This document shows positions 61,314 to 64,000 of a stretch of DNA of 64,000 nucleotides, one piece after another. Positions within the stretch are counted from its first letter, which is position 1. Every line of letters begins with the position of its first letter. The DNA comes from Candidatus Binatia bacterium (GTDB lineage Bacteria; Desulfobacterota; Binatia; UBA9968). The stretch spans positions 16,894-80,893 of the forward strand of contig DASXUF010000012.1 of the NCBI GenBank assembly GCA_036504975.1, given 5' to 3'. Below the pieces are notes generated by a model. The model was not told where the DNA came from and made no database searches. It saw only the letters and a program-made list of their open reading frames with translations. The position numbers and the translations under genes were made by a program.

Positions 61314-61685
61314 CTACGTCCCGCGCGGACCGCCGAACGGCATCACGCCGCCGAAGGGGTTGATGTGGATCGTCCGCAGCTCGCCGCCGGCGTTCTTCAG
61401 CTCGACCACGTACATCGTGTGACGCATCCCGGTCGATGGAAGAACCCGCTCGACCTTGAAGCCCGCCAGGTTTTTGTCGGCATATTGCTGCGCCAACTCC
61501 CTGGCCTTCTCGTCGGTGATCTGCGTCTCGGTTGCGCCAAAGCCTTGTCCGCCCATCATGCCGTGGCCCATCGGTCCCGTGCCGGGGCCGTGAGGACCGC
61601 GCCATTGAGCCGTGGCCACCGTTGCCACAGCCAACAGAGCCGCTACGGTCGCGACGGTTATCAACGCTCCTAAAAATTTCTTCAT
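61314..61685 (-). CDS. small exported Gly/Met/His-rich protein with PepSY-like C-terminus
   Basis: A 123-residue protein. A signal peptide (MKKFLGALITVATVAALLAV, cleavage near TAQ) precedes a Gly-His-Met-Pro-rich segment (GPHGPGTGPMGHGMMGGQGF) that could bind copper or other metals. The C-terminal ~70 residues (ITDEKARELAQQYADKNLAG, MYVVELKNAGGELRTIHINP) resemble a PepSY-like fold. AAAGGAGGAA precedes the ATG. It is followed by a terminator, so it is probably its own unit. No enzymatic role is apparent. Confidence 0.75.
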   Translation of the reverse strand: MKKFLGALITVATVAALLAVATVATAQWRGPHGPGTGPMGHGMMGGQGFGATETQITDEKARELAQQYADKNLAGFKVERVLPSTGMRHTMYVVELKNAGGELRTIHINPFGGVMPFGGPRGT

Positions 61686-61859
61686 GGCCTATTCCTCCTT
61701 TCCTTGGAAATCGTTCTGCCATCTAAGAGAGCAACGCGTGTGCCAGAGGCTTCTTGGACGGAAAGAACCGATTCGCAAGGGTTTCGCCGGCCGCTCCGAA
61801 TAGCAGGGAAGGGCGAATCGACCAAATCGTCGAACTGTTCGACCACGACGTCGAATTTT

Positions 61860-62539
61860 TCAGGCATCGGCAATCCGCCCGTCGATCATGTGGTAGACGC
61901 GATCGAAGCCTTCGAGCATTCTTTCGTCGTGCGTGACGACGATGACCGCGGCGCGCTGGAGGCGGCCCAGTTGCCGCAGCAGATCCATCACGGCTTTTCC
62001 GCGCTCGGTATCGAGCGCGGCGGTCGGCTCGTCGGCCAGAATCACCGCGGGATCGTTGATCACGGCGCGGGCGACGGCGACGCGCTGCTGCTCTCCGCCC
62101 GAGAGCGTGGCCGGATAAATCTCGGCGCGGTGGCCGAGATCGAGGCGGTCGAGCAGTTCTCGCGCGCGCCCCATCGCGTCGCGCCGCGAGACGCCGTTCA
62201 AGGTCGGCACGAGCGCCACGTTTTCCACCGTGGTCAAAAAGGGAATGAGATTGTAGGCCTGAAAAATAATCCCCATGCGCCGGCGCCGGAGCCGGCGATC
62301 GTCGGTCAGCACGCTCACGCCGTCAAAGACCAATTCGTCGTCGATCGCGATGCGTCCGGCCGTCGGCGGATCGATCAGCGACAACGCTCGGAGCAAGGTC
62401 GTCTTCCCCGAGCCGCTCGGCCCCATCAGCGCCACGATCTCTCCCGGCTCGACGGAGACGCGCGCGTCCTGGAGCGCGACGACCCGGCTCTCTCCCTGGC
62501 CGAAAATCTTGGTGACGTTTTCCGCCGTGACCGCGGGCA

Positions 62540-62540
<1 letters not shown>
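61860..62540 (-). CDS. ABC transporter ATP-binding protein (LolD/MacB type)
   Basis: A 226-residue ATPase: Walker A GPSGSGKT at 40-47, Q-loop [13 protein letters not shown], signature LSGGEQQRV, Walker [13 protein letters not shown] and switch histidine in VVTHDERML. The [11 protein letters not shown] stretch and the short length are typical of LolD/MacB/DevA partners of FtsX-type permeases. It overlaps the permease gene at one base (62540), so the adaptor-permease-ATPase order forms one operon. Confidence 0.92.
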
Positions 62541-63732
<1,192 letters not shown>

Positions 63733-63736
<4 letters not shown>

Positions 63737-64000
63737 GGCCGCTCTTTTTCCGCCGCCAGTGCGCCGTTGGCCCGAGACGCAGTGGCGACGCGGCGGCCCT
63801 CGTTTTTCAACTCGGCGAGTCTCCCCGGCGCGATGACCACATGATCGCCAACGGACAAGCCTTCGACGACTTCGATCCAGCCGGCGGGATCGACCGCGCC
63901 GAGGCGCGCGCGCCGAAAACGCATGCGGCCGTCCACGACCGTCCAGGCTCCCGCGCCGTTCGGCGATTGTACGACCGCGGCCAGCGGCAACGCGGTGGCT
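63733..64000 (-). CDS. periplasmic adaptor (HlyD/RND-MFP family), C-terminal part
   Basis: The frame is open to the window edge (5' end missing), with ~88 residues visible: ATALPLAAVVQSPNGAGAWT, VVDGRMRFRRARLGAVDP and GWIEVVEGLSVGDHVVIAPG. This is the membrane-proximal domain of periplasmic efflux adaptors. It overlaps the FtsX permease start by 4 bases. With permease and ATPase it forms a MacA-MacB-like or DevBCA-like exporter whose outer-membrane channel is not in view. Confidence 0.85.

Overview
The window is GC-rich, densely coded bacterial DNA. Housekeeping gene order points to an uncultivated deltaproteobacterium-like lineage. The run tilS-ftsH-folP-cdaA-ybbR-glmM-pdxJ-nnrDE-tsaE-lysC-cimA-cysE-mnmA-mtaB-rnc resembles the arrangement I know from Geobacter-type genomes. 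The many solute-binding proteins, hydantoinase-type and amidohydrolase genes resemble metagenome-derived soil or sediment lineages such as Binatota or Rokubacteria. The placement is inference from gene content; no rRNA gene is present to test it.

Layout. 1-5400: purine biosynthesis operon (purB 3' end, purS, purQ, purL, purF). 5401-5892: non-coding, with dispersed repeats. 5893-12336 (minus strand): a SWIB protein, two hydantoinase B genes, the tail of a broken solute-binding protein gene, and hydantoinase A. 12361-16560: a plus-strand-rich accessory island with a nucleotidyltransferase toxin-like pair, an orphan antitoxin, an AIPR-family protein, two small membrane proteins and fragments of broken genes. 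Its modules are bounded by two extra, truncated copies of the hyuA 5' end. 16643-25936: Nudix hydrolase, amidohydrolases, three solute-binding proteins, one ABC ATPase, an oxidoreductase and a frameshifted lprI-like gene. 25981-31585: a GIY-YIG nuclease flanked by palindromes, then assorted metabolic, envelope and transport genes. 31673-33192: a collapsed type IIG restriction gene and a PIN-domain pair. 33299-37697: solute-binding protein, SDR, sulfurtransferase, a CrtC-like secreted protein and an unknown gene pair. 37740-55305: the housekeeping cluster. 55336-64000: LETM1-like protein, a truncated BoxB/PaaA-like oxygenase, two ferritin-like proteins, an NtrC-type two-component system and the start of a MacB-type efflux operon.

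How the parts work together. The first block makes purine nucleotides. The central cluster couples folate, cell-wall precursor (glmM), c-di-AMP (cdaA/ybbR), pyridoxal phosphate, NAD(P)H repair, amino acid (lysC, cimA, cysE) and tRNA-modification functions. The accessory stretches carry uptake proteins and catabolic enzymes, some related to aromatic-compound pathways, mixed with defence and toxin-antitoxin genes in several stages of decay.

Two observations stand out. First, many cistron junctions carry a short inverted repeat whose arms are built from a reiterated degenerate word. The word differs from junction to junction, and at several sites it has become the C-terminus of the upstream protein. 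Second, the hyuA 5' end occurs three times, and almost all differences between the copies are synonymous, with accessory modules sitting between them. No tRNA, rRNA, CRISPR array or complete insertion sequence was seen.
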